This document shows, piece by piece, positions 35,881 to 46,966 of a DNA stretch of 64,000 nt (position 1 is its first letter; each line of letters opens with the position of its first letter). The stretch comes from Sphingomonas adhaesiva (GTDB lineage Bacteria > Pseudomonadota > Alphaproteobacteria > Sphingomonadales > Sphingomonadaceae), in NCBI RefSeq assembly GCF_002374855.1, contig NZ_NWVC01000001.1, positions 62,001 to 126,000 on the forward strand, read 5' to 3'. Below the pieces are notes generated by a model, which saw only the letters and a program-made list of their open reading frames with translations, did not search any database and was not told where the DNA came from. The position numbers and the translations under genes are program-made.

Positions 35881-36050
35881 TCATGCCGGACCTGTTCCGG
35901 TATCCACGGCACCGCATACCCCGACGGGGAGACGGTCTACCCGCAGCTGTCCCGCGCCAATCAGGCGCCGAAGCGGATGCGGCGCGGTGGATGCCGGAAC
36001 AAGTCCGGCATGACGGGTGGTAGATGCCGGAACAGGTCCGGCATGACGGG
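35881..36050. repeat. REP-like palindrome cluster, three copies
   Basis: Three copies of the ATGCCGGA-N5-TCCGGCAT unit at 35883-35903 (one base altered), 35991-36011 and 36024-36044, the last two in the opposite orientation and only 12 bases apart. The loop sequences (CCTGT, ACAAG, ACAGG) agree with orientation. The cluster fills the 213-base gap between convergent RNase T2 and VWA genes; a 12-base palindrome GCGGACGTCCGC at 35865 precedes it. No gene seen in the gap. Confidence 0.7.
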
Positions 36051-36061
36051 GAGGGGGCGGC

Positions 36062-37240
36062 CTATCGCTTGCGCGTCAGTTCCCGCATCCCGGCGTCCAG
36101 CCCCGCCAGCGTCAGCGGGTACATGCGGTCGGTCATCAGCTCGCGGATGATCTTCGCCGATTGCGAATAGCCCCATTGCGATTCCGCCACCGGGTTCAGC
36201 CACACAGCGGCGGGATAGGTGTTGGTCAGCCGCTGCATCCACACCGCGCCGGCTTCCTCGTTGAAATGCTCTACCGAGCCGCCGGGATGGGTGATTTCAT
36301 ACGGGCTCATCGCCGCGTCGCCGACGAACACCAGCTTGTAGTCGTGGCCGTATTTGTGGAGCACGTCCCAGGTCGGGGTGCGTTCCTGGAAGCGGCGCTT
36401 GTTGTCCTTCCACACGCCCTCGTACGGGCAATTGTGGAAGTAGAAGAATTCGAGGTTCTTGAACTCGCTGGTCGCGGCCGAGAACAATTCCTCGCACAGC
36501 TTGATGAACGGGTCCATCGATCCGCCGACGTCGAGGAACAGCAGCAGCTTCACCGCATTGCGGCGTTCCGGGCGCATATGCACGTCCAGCCAGCCCTGCC
36601 GCGCGGTGCCGTCGATCGTGGCATCCACGTCCAGCTCGTCCGCCGCGCCCTCGCGCGCGAACTTGCGCAGCCGGCGCAGCGCGATCTTGATGTTGCGGGT
36701 GCCCAGCTCGCGCGTGCTGTCGAGGTTCTTGAACTCGCGCTGGTCCCACACCTTGATCGCGCGCTTGTGCCGGGATTCGCCGCCGATCCGCACGCCTTCC
36801 GGATTGTAGCCCGCGTTGCCGTAGGGGCTGGTGCCGCCGGTGCCGACCCATTTGTTGCCGCCCTGGTGGCGTTTCTGCTGTTCCTCGAGCCGCTTCTTGA
36901 GCGTCTCCATGATCTCGTCCCAGGATCCCAGCGACTTGATCGCGGCCATTTCCTCGGGCGTCAGGTATTTTTCGGCGATCGCCTTCAGCCAGTCCTCCGG
37001 CACCTCCGCGCCTTCCTGCGCAAAGGTGGTTTCCAGCCCCTTGAACACCTTGGCGAAGACCTGGTCGAAGCGGTCCAGCAGCCCTTCGTCCTTCACGTAG
37101 ACCGAGCGGCTGAGATAATAGAATTGCTCGGGCGTGCGGTCGATGACGTCCGCCTGCAACGCCTCCAGCAGGATCAGATGCTCCTTGAGGCTGGCAGGGA
37201 TGCCGGCGGAGCGCAGTTCGTCGAGAAAGGCCAGGAACAT
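36062..37240 (-). CDS. VWA-domain protein, CoxE-like
   Basis: 392-residue cytosolic protein with a C-terminal von Willebrand A domain of CoxE type. The MIDAS loop reads LFLDVGGSMD, where the usual DxSxS has Gly in the second position. The N-terminal half is helical and charged (LEEQQKRHQGG) with an RIGGESRHKRAIKVWDQREFKNLD linker. CoxE-like proteins work with a MoxR AAA+ ATPase, and such an ATPase is encoded at 38977-39831 on the same strand, two genes upstream. Role probably protein activation or metal insertion; target unknown. Confidence 0.85.
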   Translation of the reverse strand: MFLAFLDELRSAGIPASLKEHLILLEALQADVIDRTPEQFYYLSRSVYVKDEGLLDRFDQVFAKVFKGLETTFAQEGAEVPEDWLKAIAEKYLTPEEMAAIKSLGSWDEIMETLKKRLEEQQKRHQGGNKWVGTGGTSPYGNAGYNPEGVRIGGESRHKRAIKVWDQREFKNLDSTRELGTRNIKIALRRLRKFAREGAADELDVDATIDGTARQGWLDVHMRPERRNAVKLLLFLDVGGSMDPFIKLCEELFSAATSEFKNLEFFYFHNCPYEGVWKDNKRRFQERTPTWDVLHKYGHDYKLVFVGDAAMSPYEITHPGGSVEHFNEEAGAVWMQRLTNTYPAAVWLNPVAESQWGYSQSAKIIRELMTDRMYPLTLAGLDAGMRELTRKR

Positions 37241-37302
37241 GCGTGCATGATGCCCCCGGCATGCGCCCGTGTCGAGTTGCTATCGAAAACCGGGTCCGGC
37301 GA

Positions 37303-37866
37303 TCAGCGCGACGCGACCGCCCCGGGGACATAGGCGTCGATCAGCGCGCCGACGTCGTCGGGATGCTCGCCGCTGAGCTCGGCGGAAGGCGGCGCGTCGC
37401 CATAGATGAAGCCCGCGACCGGATAGATGCTGCTGCCCAGGCCGTTCGAATCGCGATACCAGACCTTCACCTGGCTCCAGTCGTTGCTGGGCGACACGTC
37501 GTAGAGCGTCACGTCACGTTCGGCATGTCCGCGGCGCCCGTCGCGGCGCGACCAGTTGGCGTGGGTGAGCATGACGACGCGGCGTTCGACGACGCGGCTG
37601 ACCACCGCGACATGGCCGAGCCGCAACTGTCCGCTCTGCTTGAAGACGATCACCGCGCCGACGCGCGGCCGGTGCCCGCGGCGATAGCGCCCGTCCGCCT
37701 GATCCCACCAGGTCCAGGCATCGCCATAGATCTGGATCCCCGATGCCGAGCGCGCGAACGGCACGCATTGCCCGACATAGTCGAGCAACGACGGACCGGC
37801 GACCGCCGTGCCGGGCAGGGCAAGGAGCGAGGCGGCCAACGCAAGCGGGAACCGGAGGCGAATCAC
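37303..37866 (-). CDS. Secreted CHAP-domain amidase
   Basis: 187 residues, signal peptide 1-23 (ALPGTAVA), then a CHAP domain with catalytic C34 (GQCVPFARS) and H85 (LGHVAVVS). CHAP proteins cut peptidoglycan peptide bonds as amidases or endopeptidases. The GTG start at 37866 gives the signal peptide directly. It lies between the VWA and AraC genes, all on the minus strand. The C-terminal 45 residues beyond the domain (SSIYPVAGFIYGDAPPS onward) are of unclear role. Confidence 0.85.
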   Translation of the reverse strand: MIRLRFPLALAASLLALPGTAVAGPSLLDYVGQCVPFARSASGIQIYGDAWTWWDQADGRYRRGHRPRVGAVIVFKQSGQLRLGHVAVVSRVVERRVVMLTHANWSRRDGRRGHAERDVTLYDVSPSNDWSQVKVWYRDSNGLGSSIYPVAGFIYGDAPPSAELSGEHPDDVGALIDAYVPGAVASR

Positions 37867-37904
37867 GACGCGCCGACGCTACGTCGCGGTGCGATCCCAA
37901 AGGG

Positions 37905-38912
37905 TTAAGAGCTGGCCAGCTTTTCGACGGAGCGGGATTCCGCCGCGACCAGCCGTGGCCGGGCGGCGCCGGCGCCCCGCTGGACCGTGTCGGCCCGGCG
38001 GACCTCCGCCAGTCCGTTGAGGCAGGCGATCAGATAGCGATGATCCTGTTGCAGGAACCGCCGCGGCGTCATCCCCAGGAAGCGATCGGCATCGCGCAGG
38101 AAATGCGATGCGTCGAAATAGGTGGGGGCCATCGCGGCATAATTCGCGCCGCCGCCGGCCAGCATCATCCGTACCAGCGACCGGACGAACCGGGTCCGGA
38201 TCAGCAGCGTCTTGGGCGGAAAACCGAAATAGCGCGTCGACAGCCGCCGCAGCGCCGCGGGCGACATGCCCAGCGACGCGGCGGCACTGGTCAGGTCGCG
38301 CGTGTCCTCATCGGCGATCAGCCGGTGGAGCGCGACGATCTGATCGTCGTCGCGGCCCGGCGGGCGGACGATCGCCAGCAGCAGGTCGTCGAGGATCGCC
38401 TTGACCTGCGTCGACCGGTCGGAAGCTCGCAGCCGGTCGAGCGCGCAGGCGACCCAACCCGCGGGAAGCAGCGTGTCGAGCGGCACCACGCGGTCGCGAT
38501 GGTCGTCGGCGCGCGCATCGAACAGCCGCGACCAGCCGAGCGGCGTGAGGTCGACGCCGATCGTCACGCCGCCGTGAGTCGTCATCTGCATCGCGCGGCT
38601 GGCATTGCCGTAGAGCGCGGCGACCGGCATCGGATCGTAACGGCGCGAGCCGATCGTCAGCGCGATCGTATCGGGCGCCAGGATGAAGCGGATCGCGGGC
38701 CATGACGGCAGCAGCCACGGCTTCACCCCGTCGCGCCATTCCTTCTCGGAATCGAAGACATGGTAACTGCCGACCAGCCCGCGCAGCGCAGGCGCGGGCA
38801 TTTCGAACCGGGCGGCGGTGTGATCGGGCAGGCCGAACCGCTCCACCCGTACCCCAGGGGTCAGCGACCCGCTTTCGATCATTCCCGACACCGCCTGCAC
38901 CGCATGAGACAT
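37905..38912 (-). CDS. AraC-family transcriptional regulator
   Basis: 335 residues. A C-terminal AraC double helix-turn-helix (about 205-300) has DLTSAAASLGMSPAALRRLSTRYFGFPPKTLLIRTRF (in parts) and the second helix pair ending FDASHFLRDADRFLGMTPRRFL. The N-terminal 190 residues, with a LLPSWPAIRFILAPDTIAL strand, form the usual effector-type region but match no ligand class I know. Regulated genes unknown; CHAP (38 bases downstream) may be cotranscribed. Confidence 0.87.
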   Translation of the reverse strand: MSHAVQAVSGMIESGSLTPGVRVERFGLPDHTAARFEMPAPALRGLVGSYHVFDSEKEWRDGVKPWLLPSWPAIRFILAPDTIALTIGSRRYDPMPVAALYGNASRAMQMTTHGGVTIGVDLTPLGWSRLFDARADDHRDRVVPLDTLLPAGWVACALDRLRASDRSTQVKAILDDLLLAIVRPPGRDDDQIVALHRLIADEDTRDLTSAAASLGMSPAALRRLSTRYFGFPPKTLLIRTRFVRSLVRMMLAGGGANYAAMAPTYFDASHFLRDADRFLGMTPRRFLQQDHRYLIACLNGLAEVRRADTVQRGAGAARPRLVAAESRSVEKLASS

Positions 38913-38976
38913 GGGATGTAGCGCGGTGAAGATGCGGGAAACAATAGCGAAGGCGGGGGCGGCGCCGGCGGGGTCG

Positions 38977-39831
38977 TCAGCCCTTGTTCGCCTGGCGCTT
39001 CGCCATGAAGGCCAGCCGTTCGAACAGCATCACGTCCTGCTCGTTCTTCAGCAGCGCGCCGTGCAGCGGCGGGATCGCCTTGGTCGGGTCGCGGTTCTGA
39101 AGGACGTCGAGCGGCATGTCTTCGTGCAGCAGCAGCTTCAGCCAGTCGAGCAATTCACTGGTCGACGGCTTCTTCTTCAGCCCCGGCACGTCGCGCACGT
39201 CGTAGAAGATGTCCATCGCGCGGCTGACCAGCAGCTTCTGGATGCCGGGGAAGTGCACGTCGACGATCGCCTGCATCGTGTCGCGGTCGGGGAACTTGAT
39301 GTAGTGAAAGAAGCAGCGGCGCAGGAACGCGTCCGGCAGCTCCTTTTCATTGTTCGACGTGATGACGACGATCGGCCGTTCCTTCGCACGGACCGTCTGC
39401 TTGGTTTCGTAGACGTGGAATTCCATGCGATCCAGCTCCTGGAGCAGATCGTTCGGGAATTCGATGTCGGCCTTGTCGATCTCGTCGATCAGCAGGACGG
39501 CAGGGGTGTCGCGCTCGAACGCCTCCCACAATTTGCCCTTGCGGATGTAGTTGGAGATGTCGTGGACGCGCGGATCGCCGAGCTGGCCGTCGCGCAGCCG
39601 TGCGACCGCGTCATATTCGTACAGACCCTGCTGCGCCTTGGTCGTCGACTTGACGTTCCATTCGATCAGGTCGGCGCCGACCGCCTTGGCGATCTCCTGC
39701 GCGAGCACGGTCTTGCCGGTGCCCGGCTCGCCCTTCACCAGCAGCGGGCGGCGCAGCGTGACCGCGGCGTTGACCGCGACCTTCAGATCGTCGGTGGCGA
39801 CATAGCCTTCAGTGCCCTCGAACCGCTGCAT
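38977..39831 (-). CDS. MoxR-type AAA+ ATPase
   Basis: 284-residue ATPase: Walker A LLVKGEPGTGKTVLAQEIA, Walker B AVLLIDEIDKADIEFPNDLL, sensor 1 PIVVITSNNEKELPDAFLRRC and the family-typical RCFFHYIKFPD. MoxR ATPases act as chaperones that mature a partner complex together with a VWA protein; here that is probably the CoxE-like protein at 36062. The ATG at 39831 has GGCAAGG immediately upstream; the frame continues upstream to 40413 through non-homologous sequence that is not part of the gene. Confidence 0.92.
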   Translation of the reverse strand: MQRFEGTEGYVATDDLKVAVNAAVTLRRPLLVKGEPGTGKTVLAQEIAKAVGADLIEWNVKSTTKAQQGLYEYDAVARLRDGQLGDPRVHDISNYIRKGKLWEAFERDTPAVLLIDEIDKADIEFPNDLLQELDRMEFHVYETKQTVRAKERPIVVITSNNEKELPDAFLRRCFFHYIKFPDRDTMQAIVDVHFPGIQKLLVSRAMDIFYDVRDVPGLKKKPSTSELLDWLKLLLHEDMPLDVLQNRDPTKAIPPLHGALLKNEQDVMLFERLAFMAKRQANKG

Positions 39832-39905
39832 CACCTTGCCCCGCCATCCTGTCGAACTTCGGGTATGGTGTAGCGGCAGGATGGGGCCGGGCGCAAGCGT
39901 GCGGC

Positions 39906-40598
39906 TTAATTCGGCTCCCGCGCAGCGGCGCGCGATTCGAGCAGCGCCCACAGGCCGCGATGCTGCGCCAGCACCTGTTGCGCGCCGAACGCGAGCGCGC
40001 GTTCGACACCGGGCGCCGCGTCGATGGCGTGAAGGAACGCGCCGGCGGCGTGCACGACCGGCGCGAAATCGCGACCGCCGGCGATCCCCAGGCGCGCGGC
40101 GCAGCCGTCCAGCACGACGCGGACGGTTTCCCAGTCGAGCACCAGTGCCAGCGCGGCGCCGGTGCCGCAGCCGGCGCGATCGGACGTCGCCAGCATCGCC
40201 AGCGCCTGACGCTGGCCGATGATCGCGGCTTCCGCGGCGGCATGGCCGGGGGTGGAGGGCAGGGGGCCGACCGCGGCGGTCAGGCGCGCCAGATACGCGC
40301 GCTCGGCGCGCATCGCGTCGGCCGCATCGGTCAGCCACGCCAGTGCGGCATGATCGCCCGCGCGGGTCAGCGCATGATCGACGACGCCCGGCGCGGAGCC
40401 ATGGACGACGCACAGGGCATAGACCGCATCGGCCAGGTCGCGCAGCACCGCCGCGGGCGAGGCGAGCAGCGTCGCATAGGGCGCGACGGCGCTGCCGTCG
40501 GCGGCCAGCAATCCGCGGATCGTTGCCGCGGCCCCTGCCGTCTGCCGCGACGAAGCCGCCGCCGCGACGGCCGTCGGGCCGTCCACCATCACCGCCAT
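39906..40598 (-). CDS. Hypothetical protein, helical and alanine-rich
   Basis: About 230 residues, strongly alanine-rich and predicted helical. No signal peptide or membrane segment of convincing length. It has a WETVRVVLDGCAARLGIAGGRDFAP segment and a HAAAEAAIIGQRQALAML segment but no motif I can name; it looks like an uncharacterised sphingomonad family. GGGAG lies 8 bases before the ATG at 40598. It is 74 bases upstream of the MoxR gene on the same strand. Confidence 0.6.
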   Translation of the reverse strand: MAVMVDGPTAVAAAASSRQTAGAAATIRGLLAADGSAVAPYATLLASPAAVLRDLADAVYALCVVHGSAPGVVDHALTRAGDHAALAWLTDAADAMRAERAYLARLTAAVGPLPSTPGHAAAEAAIIGQRQALAMLATSDRAGCGTGAALALVLDWETVRVVLDGCAARLGIAGGRDFAPVVHAAGAFLHAIDAAPGVERALAFGAQQVLAQHRGLWALLESRAAAREPN

Positions 40599-40783
40599 CA
40601 CCGCGACTCCCGATATTGTGCGACCAACCGGAGCGACCACCGCGTCCCGTTGCCCCTCAGGTAAGCGATCGACGTAAAGAGCGGGTTTACGCCCGGCGGA
40701 ATTTTGCCGGTGCGTGATCGTTCCGGTGCCGAAACGGCAGGATATTGCCGCCGCAGGGCGGCAGATTGGTGCGCGACACGCGA

Positions 40784-40805
40784 AAGACCCCAGCTTCCGC
40801 TGGGG
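40784..40805 (-). terminator. Rho-independent terminator of rpoD
   Basis: On the minus strand the sequence reads CCCCAGC-GGAA-GCTGGGG followed by TCTTTCG: a 7-bp perfect stem with a GGAA tetraloop and a short U-rich tail. It is 51 bases beyond the rpoD stop codon. The same hairpin with flanking GACG occurs widely in sphingomonad genomes as a repeat, from memory. Confidence 0.65.
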
Positions 40806-40855
40806 CGACGTGCGAGTGACATTGCCAGGGGTGCTCCACGAGGGGGCGCCCGGCG

Positions 40856-42882
<2,027 letters not shown>

Positions 42883-42883
<1 letters not shown>

Positions 42884-44778
42884 CAATCGTCCTCAAGTCC
42901 AAGCGCGCGGGCGTCTTCGTTTGCCTGCACGAGATTTGCAAGACGCTGGTCCAGCGCCCGCTGTTCGTTCACCAATGCCACCTGCCGCTGGAACGCCTCG
43001 TCGGTGAAGCGTTCCATCATCGCGGAGGTGGCCTCCGCCAGAGCCGCATCCACTTCCGGCCGCGTCACCAGGATCGCGATCGCCTCGTCCAGATCCTCAC
43101 GCGCCTGGTTCGCATCCGCATCGGCGCGGGTGAACGAATAGGGCATTGCATCGGCACGCAGCAGATCATGGGCGATGGTGTCGAAACCGGATTGCGCCAA
43201 TATGGTGACAAGCCGTCCGCTATCAAGCGGCGCGGCGCGCGTGTCGGCCAGCGCGACCTCGACCACCGCCTCGAACAAGCGCCCCAGCGCGCCATCGGCG
43301 AGCTTGAGCGAGCCGAGCACCTCCATATGGCGTGCGATTTCCGCCGGGTGGCGCAGGAGGCCGGCAACGACCGCCTTCGACAGGATCGGGTCGATCCCGC
43401 CGGCGGCGCGAAGGCGGCGCGCATCCTCGGTCACGGGGGGCAGGGGGGGCGTCCACTTCTGTCCCGGCTTGCGCTGCGCGATCGGGTAGAAGGGCTGGCG
43501 TTGCTGGAAGGGCTGGCGCGTCCGCGCGAATTGTTCGTCGAAGCGGTGGCGGAATTCGGCGATATATTCCGACTTCACGGACGTATCGGCGATCGATCCG
43601 GCCAGATCGGCAAGCCGCCGCTTCAGCCCCGCGCGCTGCTCCGGCGTGTTGAGCGGTTCGGCGGCCAGCTCATGCTTCCATAGCCGATCGACCAGCGGCT
43701 CGGCCTCGCGCACCAGCGCCTCGAACGCGGGCTTGCCCTTGGCGCGCATCAGGTCGTCGGGGTCCTGCCCGTCGGGGAGCGTGACGAACGCGAGGCTGCG
43801 GCCGGGTGCCAGCATCGGCAGCGCGCGATGCGCGGCGCGGATCGCGGCCTTCTGCCCGGCGCCGTCGCCATCGAGGCACAGGATCGGCACGTCGACGACG
43901 CGCCACAGCCGTTCCAGCTGGTGTTCGGTCAGCGCGGTGCCGAGCGGCGCGACCACTTCGCCCACGCCGCCCTGCGCCAGCGCGATCGCGTCCATATAGC
44001 CTTCGACCACGAACAGCCGGTCGGTCTTGCGCGCGGCGGGCGCGGCGCGCTCGAGATTGTAGAGCGTGCGCCCCTTGTCGAACAGCGGCGTGTCGGGGGA
44101 GTTGAGATATTTCGGCTCGCCCTCCCCGATGATCCGCCCGCCGAACGCGATGACCCGCCCGCGCGGATCGCGGATCGGGATCATCAGGCGGCCGCGGAAC
44201 CGGTCGTACGGCTCCTTGCCGTCGACCTGGATCAGCAGCCCCGCCTCGATCAGCATGGCGTCGCCGAAATCCTTGAGCGCGGCGCGCAGGCGGCCGCGCG
44301 AATCGGGCGAATAGCCGAAGCCGAAGGCCTGCGCCGTCGCCGCCGACACGCCGCGGCGTTCCAGCAGTGCGCGCGCCGTGGCGCCCTCGATCCCGCCGAG
44401 TTGCTGGGTGAAGAAATCGGCGGCGGCCTGCATGACGTCGTGCAGCGACTTTGCCCGTTCGGCCCGCTGCGCGGCGCGCGCGTCCTGTTCGGGCATGTCG
44501 AGGCCGGCGGCGGCGGCGAGTTCCTTCACCGCATCGATGAACGGCAACCCCTGGTGATCGGTCATCCAGCGGATGGCATCGCCATGCGCCGAACAGCCGA
44601 AGCAATGGTAGAAGCCCTTGTCGTCGTTGACGTAGAAGCTGGGCGTCTTCTCGTTATGGAAGGGGCAGCAGCCCTTCATCTCGCGCCCGGCGCGGGTCAG
44701 CTTCACCGTCTTCCCGACCAGCGCGGATAGCGAGGTGCGCGCTCGCAATTCGTCAAGGAAGGCGGGAGTAAGGCTCAC
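42883..44778 (-). CDS. dnaG: DNA primase DnaG
   Basis: 631-residue primase that makes RNA primers for replication. The N-terminal zinc finger ([12 protein letters not shown] ... [10 protein letters not shown]) is complete. The TOPRIM core has [11 protein letters not shown] and [12 protein letters not shown] acidic residues. A C-terminal helical DnaB-interaction domain follows, with long proline-rich linkers. GTG start at 44778. It precedes rpoD in the conserved macromolecular-synthesis order, with yqeY upstream but separated from it by an inverted-repeat element. Confidence 0.96.
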
Positions 44779-44859
44779 GCGCGATTGTAACCCGCCCTGT
44801 CATGGGAGGGCGGAAATTGCAATGATTCTGTTCGCGCGGCGTCGTGAGGGCGCGAAGAG

Positions 44860-45013
44860 AGAAGGGGTTCACGCGGAGGCGCGGAGACGCGGAGATGTCG
44901 CCCCCGCCGCGCCGATCCGAGCCGCCTCGGCGGCTCCTTCGGACGCACCGTCGCGATAGGAGGTGCGCTGGGGCGCAGCGCAACCTCTCCGCGCCTCCGC
45001 GTGAACCCCTTCT
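44860..45013. repeat. Inverted-repeat element, 154 bp, between yqeY and dnaG
   Basis: Perfect 28-bp terminal inverted repeats (44860-44887 and 44986-45013) flank 98 bases with a central 7-bp hairpin GAGCCGC-CTCG-GCGGCTC at 44919-44936. The left arm, AGAAGGGGTTCACGCGGAG, is nearly repeated at 31411-31430 in the other element. No ORF inside. The TIRs end 2 bases before the yqeY stop codon and 81 bases before dnaG. MITE- or BIME-like. Confidence 0.75.
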
Positions 45014-45015
45014 TT

Positions 45016-45468
45016 TTACGCCAGCGCCGCCTTCACCAGCCCGCTTGCCTTGCTCATGTCGAGCGTGGTGGCGTGGCGGGCCTTCAGTTCGGCCATCACG
45101 CGGCCCATGTCCTTCATGCCGGACGCGCCGAGGTCGGCCTTGATCGCCTCGATCGCCGCTTTCGTCTCCCCCTCGCTCATCTGCGCGGGCAGGAAGCGTT
45201 CGATCACCGCGACCTCGGCGGCCTCCGCCGCGGCCAGTTCGGCGCGCCCGCCCTGTTCGTACATGGCGATCGATTCGCGGCGCTGTTTGACCATCTTCTG
45301 AAGGACTTCGATGACCAGCGCATCGTCGTCGGCGGGGGCGCCGCCGGTGCGCGCCTCAATGTCGCGGTTCTTGATCGCGGCCTGGATCAGGCCGATCGCG
45401 GCGCGGGATTCCTTGTCGCCCGCCTTCATGGCGGCGATCTGGGCTTGCTTGATGTCGTCTCGAATCAT
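45016..45468 (-). CDS. GatB/YqeY domain protein
   Basis: 150-residue protein of the YqeY family, related to the tail domain of GatB, with a possible part in tRNA-dependent amidotransfer but no settled function. It begins MIRDDIKQAQIAAMKAGDKES and ends LDMSKASGLVKAALA. In many alphaproteobacteria it is first in a yqeY-dnaG-rpoD operon, and the same order holds here with a 237-base insertion. It diverges from carA with a 107-base gap. Confidence 0.9.
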   Translation of the reverse strand: MIRDDIKQAQIAAMKAGDKESRAAIGLIQAAIKNRDIEARTGGAPADDDALVIEVLQKMVKQRRESIAMYEQGGRAELAAAEAAEVAVIERFLPAQMSEGETKAAIEAIKADLGASGMKDMGRVMAELKARHATTLDMSKASGLVKAALA

Positions 45469-45575
45469 GTCGACCGCGATAGCGATGCTGGACGGTTGAC
45501 GCGAGGGGGTCGGGTGTCTAGCGGGCGGGGCTTAGCGACATTGCTGCAAACCAAGCTGAGGAGTGCTTGCCGACC

Positions 45576-46742
45576 ATGGCCGAGCCGGACATTTCGCGCG
45601 TCCCGCAACCAGAGGGTGCCACCGGCGTCCTCGTCCTGGCCAATGGCGAGGTGGCGTGGGGCCGTGGCTTCGGCGCCGAGGGCGCGGCGGTGGGCGAGGT
45701 GTGCTTCCACACCGCGATGACCGGTTATCAGGAGATCATGACCGACCCGTCGTTCGCGGGCCAGATCATCACCTTTACCTTCCCGCACATCGGCAACGTC
45801 GGCGCGAACCCGGATGACGTCGAGGCGGACAATCCCCACGCGCTGGGGATGATCGTGCGCGAGGATCCGACCGCGCCGTCGAACTTCCGCGCGATGGAGA
45901 ACCTGGACGGCTGGATGAAGCGCCACGCGCGCATCGGGCTGGCCGGGATCGACACACGCGCGCTGACGCGCCGCATCCGCACCGGCGGCGCGCCCAACGG
46001 GGTGGTCGCGCATTCGCCGACGGGCGCGTTCGACCTGCCCGCGCTGCTGCAACAGGCGCGCGGCTGGCCGGGGCTGGAGGGCATGGATCTCGCCAAGGAC
46101 GTGACCCGCGAGACGCATGGCACGTGGGAGGGCGGCATCTGGCGGCTGGGCTTCGGATACGGCGCCGCGGAAGCGGGTGAGAGGCCGCATGTCGTCGCGA
46201 TCGATTACGGCAGCAAGCACAATATCTTCCGCAACCTTGTACAGGCCGGGGCGAAGGTGTCGGTGGTGCCGGCCGAAGCGACGTTCGAGCAGATCATGGC
46301 GCTGAATCCGGACGGCATCTTCCTGTCGAACGGCCCCGGCGACCCTGCCGCGACCGGCGACTATGCGGTGCCGGTGATCCGGCAGTTGCTCGACACGGGC
46401 AAGCCGCTGTTCGGCATCTGCCTGGGGCACCAGCTGCTCGGTCTCGCGGTGGGAGCGAAGACCACCAAGATGTTCCAGGGCCATCGCGGCGCCAACCACC
46501 CGGTCAAGCGGCTGAGCGACGGCGCGGTCGAGATCACCAGCATGAACCACGGCTTCGCGGTGGAGCGCGAGACGCTGCCGGCGAATGCGCGCGAGACGCA
46601 TGTGTCGCTGTTCGACGGTTCGAATGCGGGGCTGGAACTGACCGATCGCCCGGCGTTCTCGGTTCAGTATCACCCCGAGGCGTCGCCGGGGCCGCAGGAT
46701 AGCTTCTATCTGTTCGAGCGGTTTGTGGGGGTGCTGCGGTAA
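45576..46742 (+). CDS. carA: Carbamoyl-phosphate synthase small subunit
   Basis: 388-residue glutaminase subunit that feeds ammonia to CarB for pyrimidine and arginine synthesis. The N-terminal half has AMTGYQEIMTDPSFAGQIITFT; the class I amidotransferase has PLFGICLGHQLLGLA (nucleophile C282) and FSVQYHPEASPGP with His and Glu. GAGGAG (45558-45563) sits 12 bases from the ATG at 45576; a TTG at 45567 is only 3 bases from it and less likely. The stop forms a TAATG overlap with the small ORF downstream. Confidence 0.95.
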   Translation: MAEPDISRVPQPEGATGVLVLANGEVAWGRGFGAEGAAVGEVCFHTAMTGYQEIMTDPSFAGQIITFTFPHIGNVGANPDDVEADNPHALGMIVREDPTAPSNFRAMENLDGWMKRHARIGLAGIDTRALTRRIRTGGAPNGVVAHSPTGAFDLPALLQQARGWPGLEGMDLAKDVTRETHGTWEGGIWRLGFGYGAAEAGERPHVVAIDYGSKHNIFRNLVQAGAKVSVVPAEATFEQIMALNPDGIFLSNGPGDPAATGDYAVPVIRQLLDTGKPLFGICLGHQLLGLAVGAKTTKMFQGHRGANHPVKRLSDGAVEITSMNHGFAVERETLPANARETHVSLFDGSNAGLELTDRPAFSVQYHPEASPGPQDSFYLFERFVGVLR

Positions 46743-46966
46743 TGGCGACCGTCCGCGATCTTCAACTTTCTGATGGTGCCGGTGCACGTCCGCACACTGA
46801 TGTTTCTGCTAAGTTGCGTTTGATCGAATTGAACGGAGAGAAATTCGTTCAAATCGACACCTATGGCAGTGATGACCGACAGGAAGTTGGCAAGCAGTCC
46901 CAGTCTGTGCGGCTTAGCAAGACCGCCTTCGATCAGCTCATTCAGCACGGAAGTAAGCACTTCTAA
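46742..46966 (+). CDS. Small ORF between carA and carB, unknown function
   Basis: 74 codons, about 51% GC against 65-70% in its neighbours, beginning [12 protein letters not shown] and ending [16 protein letters not shown]. The pattern [21 protein letters not shown] looks like a recurrent short protein family I remember only vaguely, with no known function. It overlaps carA by one base (TAATG at 46740-46744) and carB by one base (TAATG at 46964-46968), so it would be translated in step with both. Codon usage is unlike its neighbours (TTG, AAA, CAA, GAA-rich), suggesting it was acquired. No signal or membrane segment. Confidence 0.75.
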   Translation: MATVRDLQLSDGAGARPHTDVSAKLRLIELNGEKFVQIDTYGSDDRQEVGKQSQSVRLSKTAFDQLIQHGSKHF

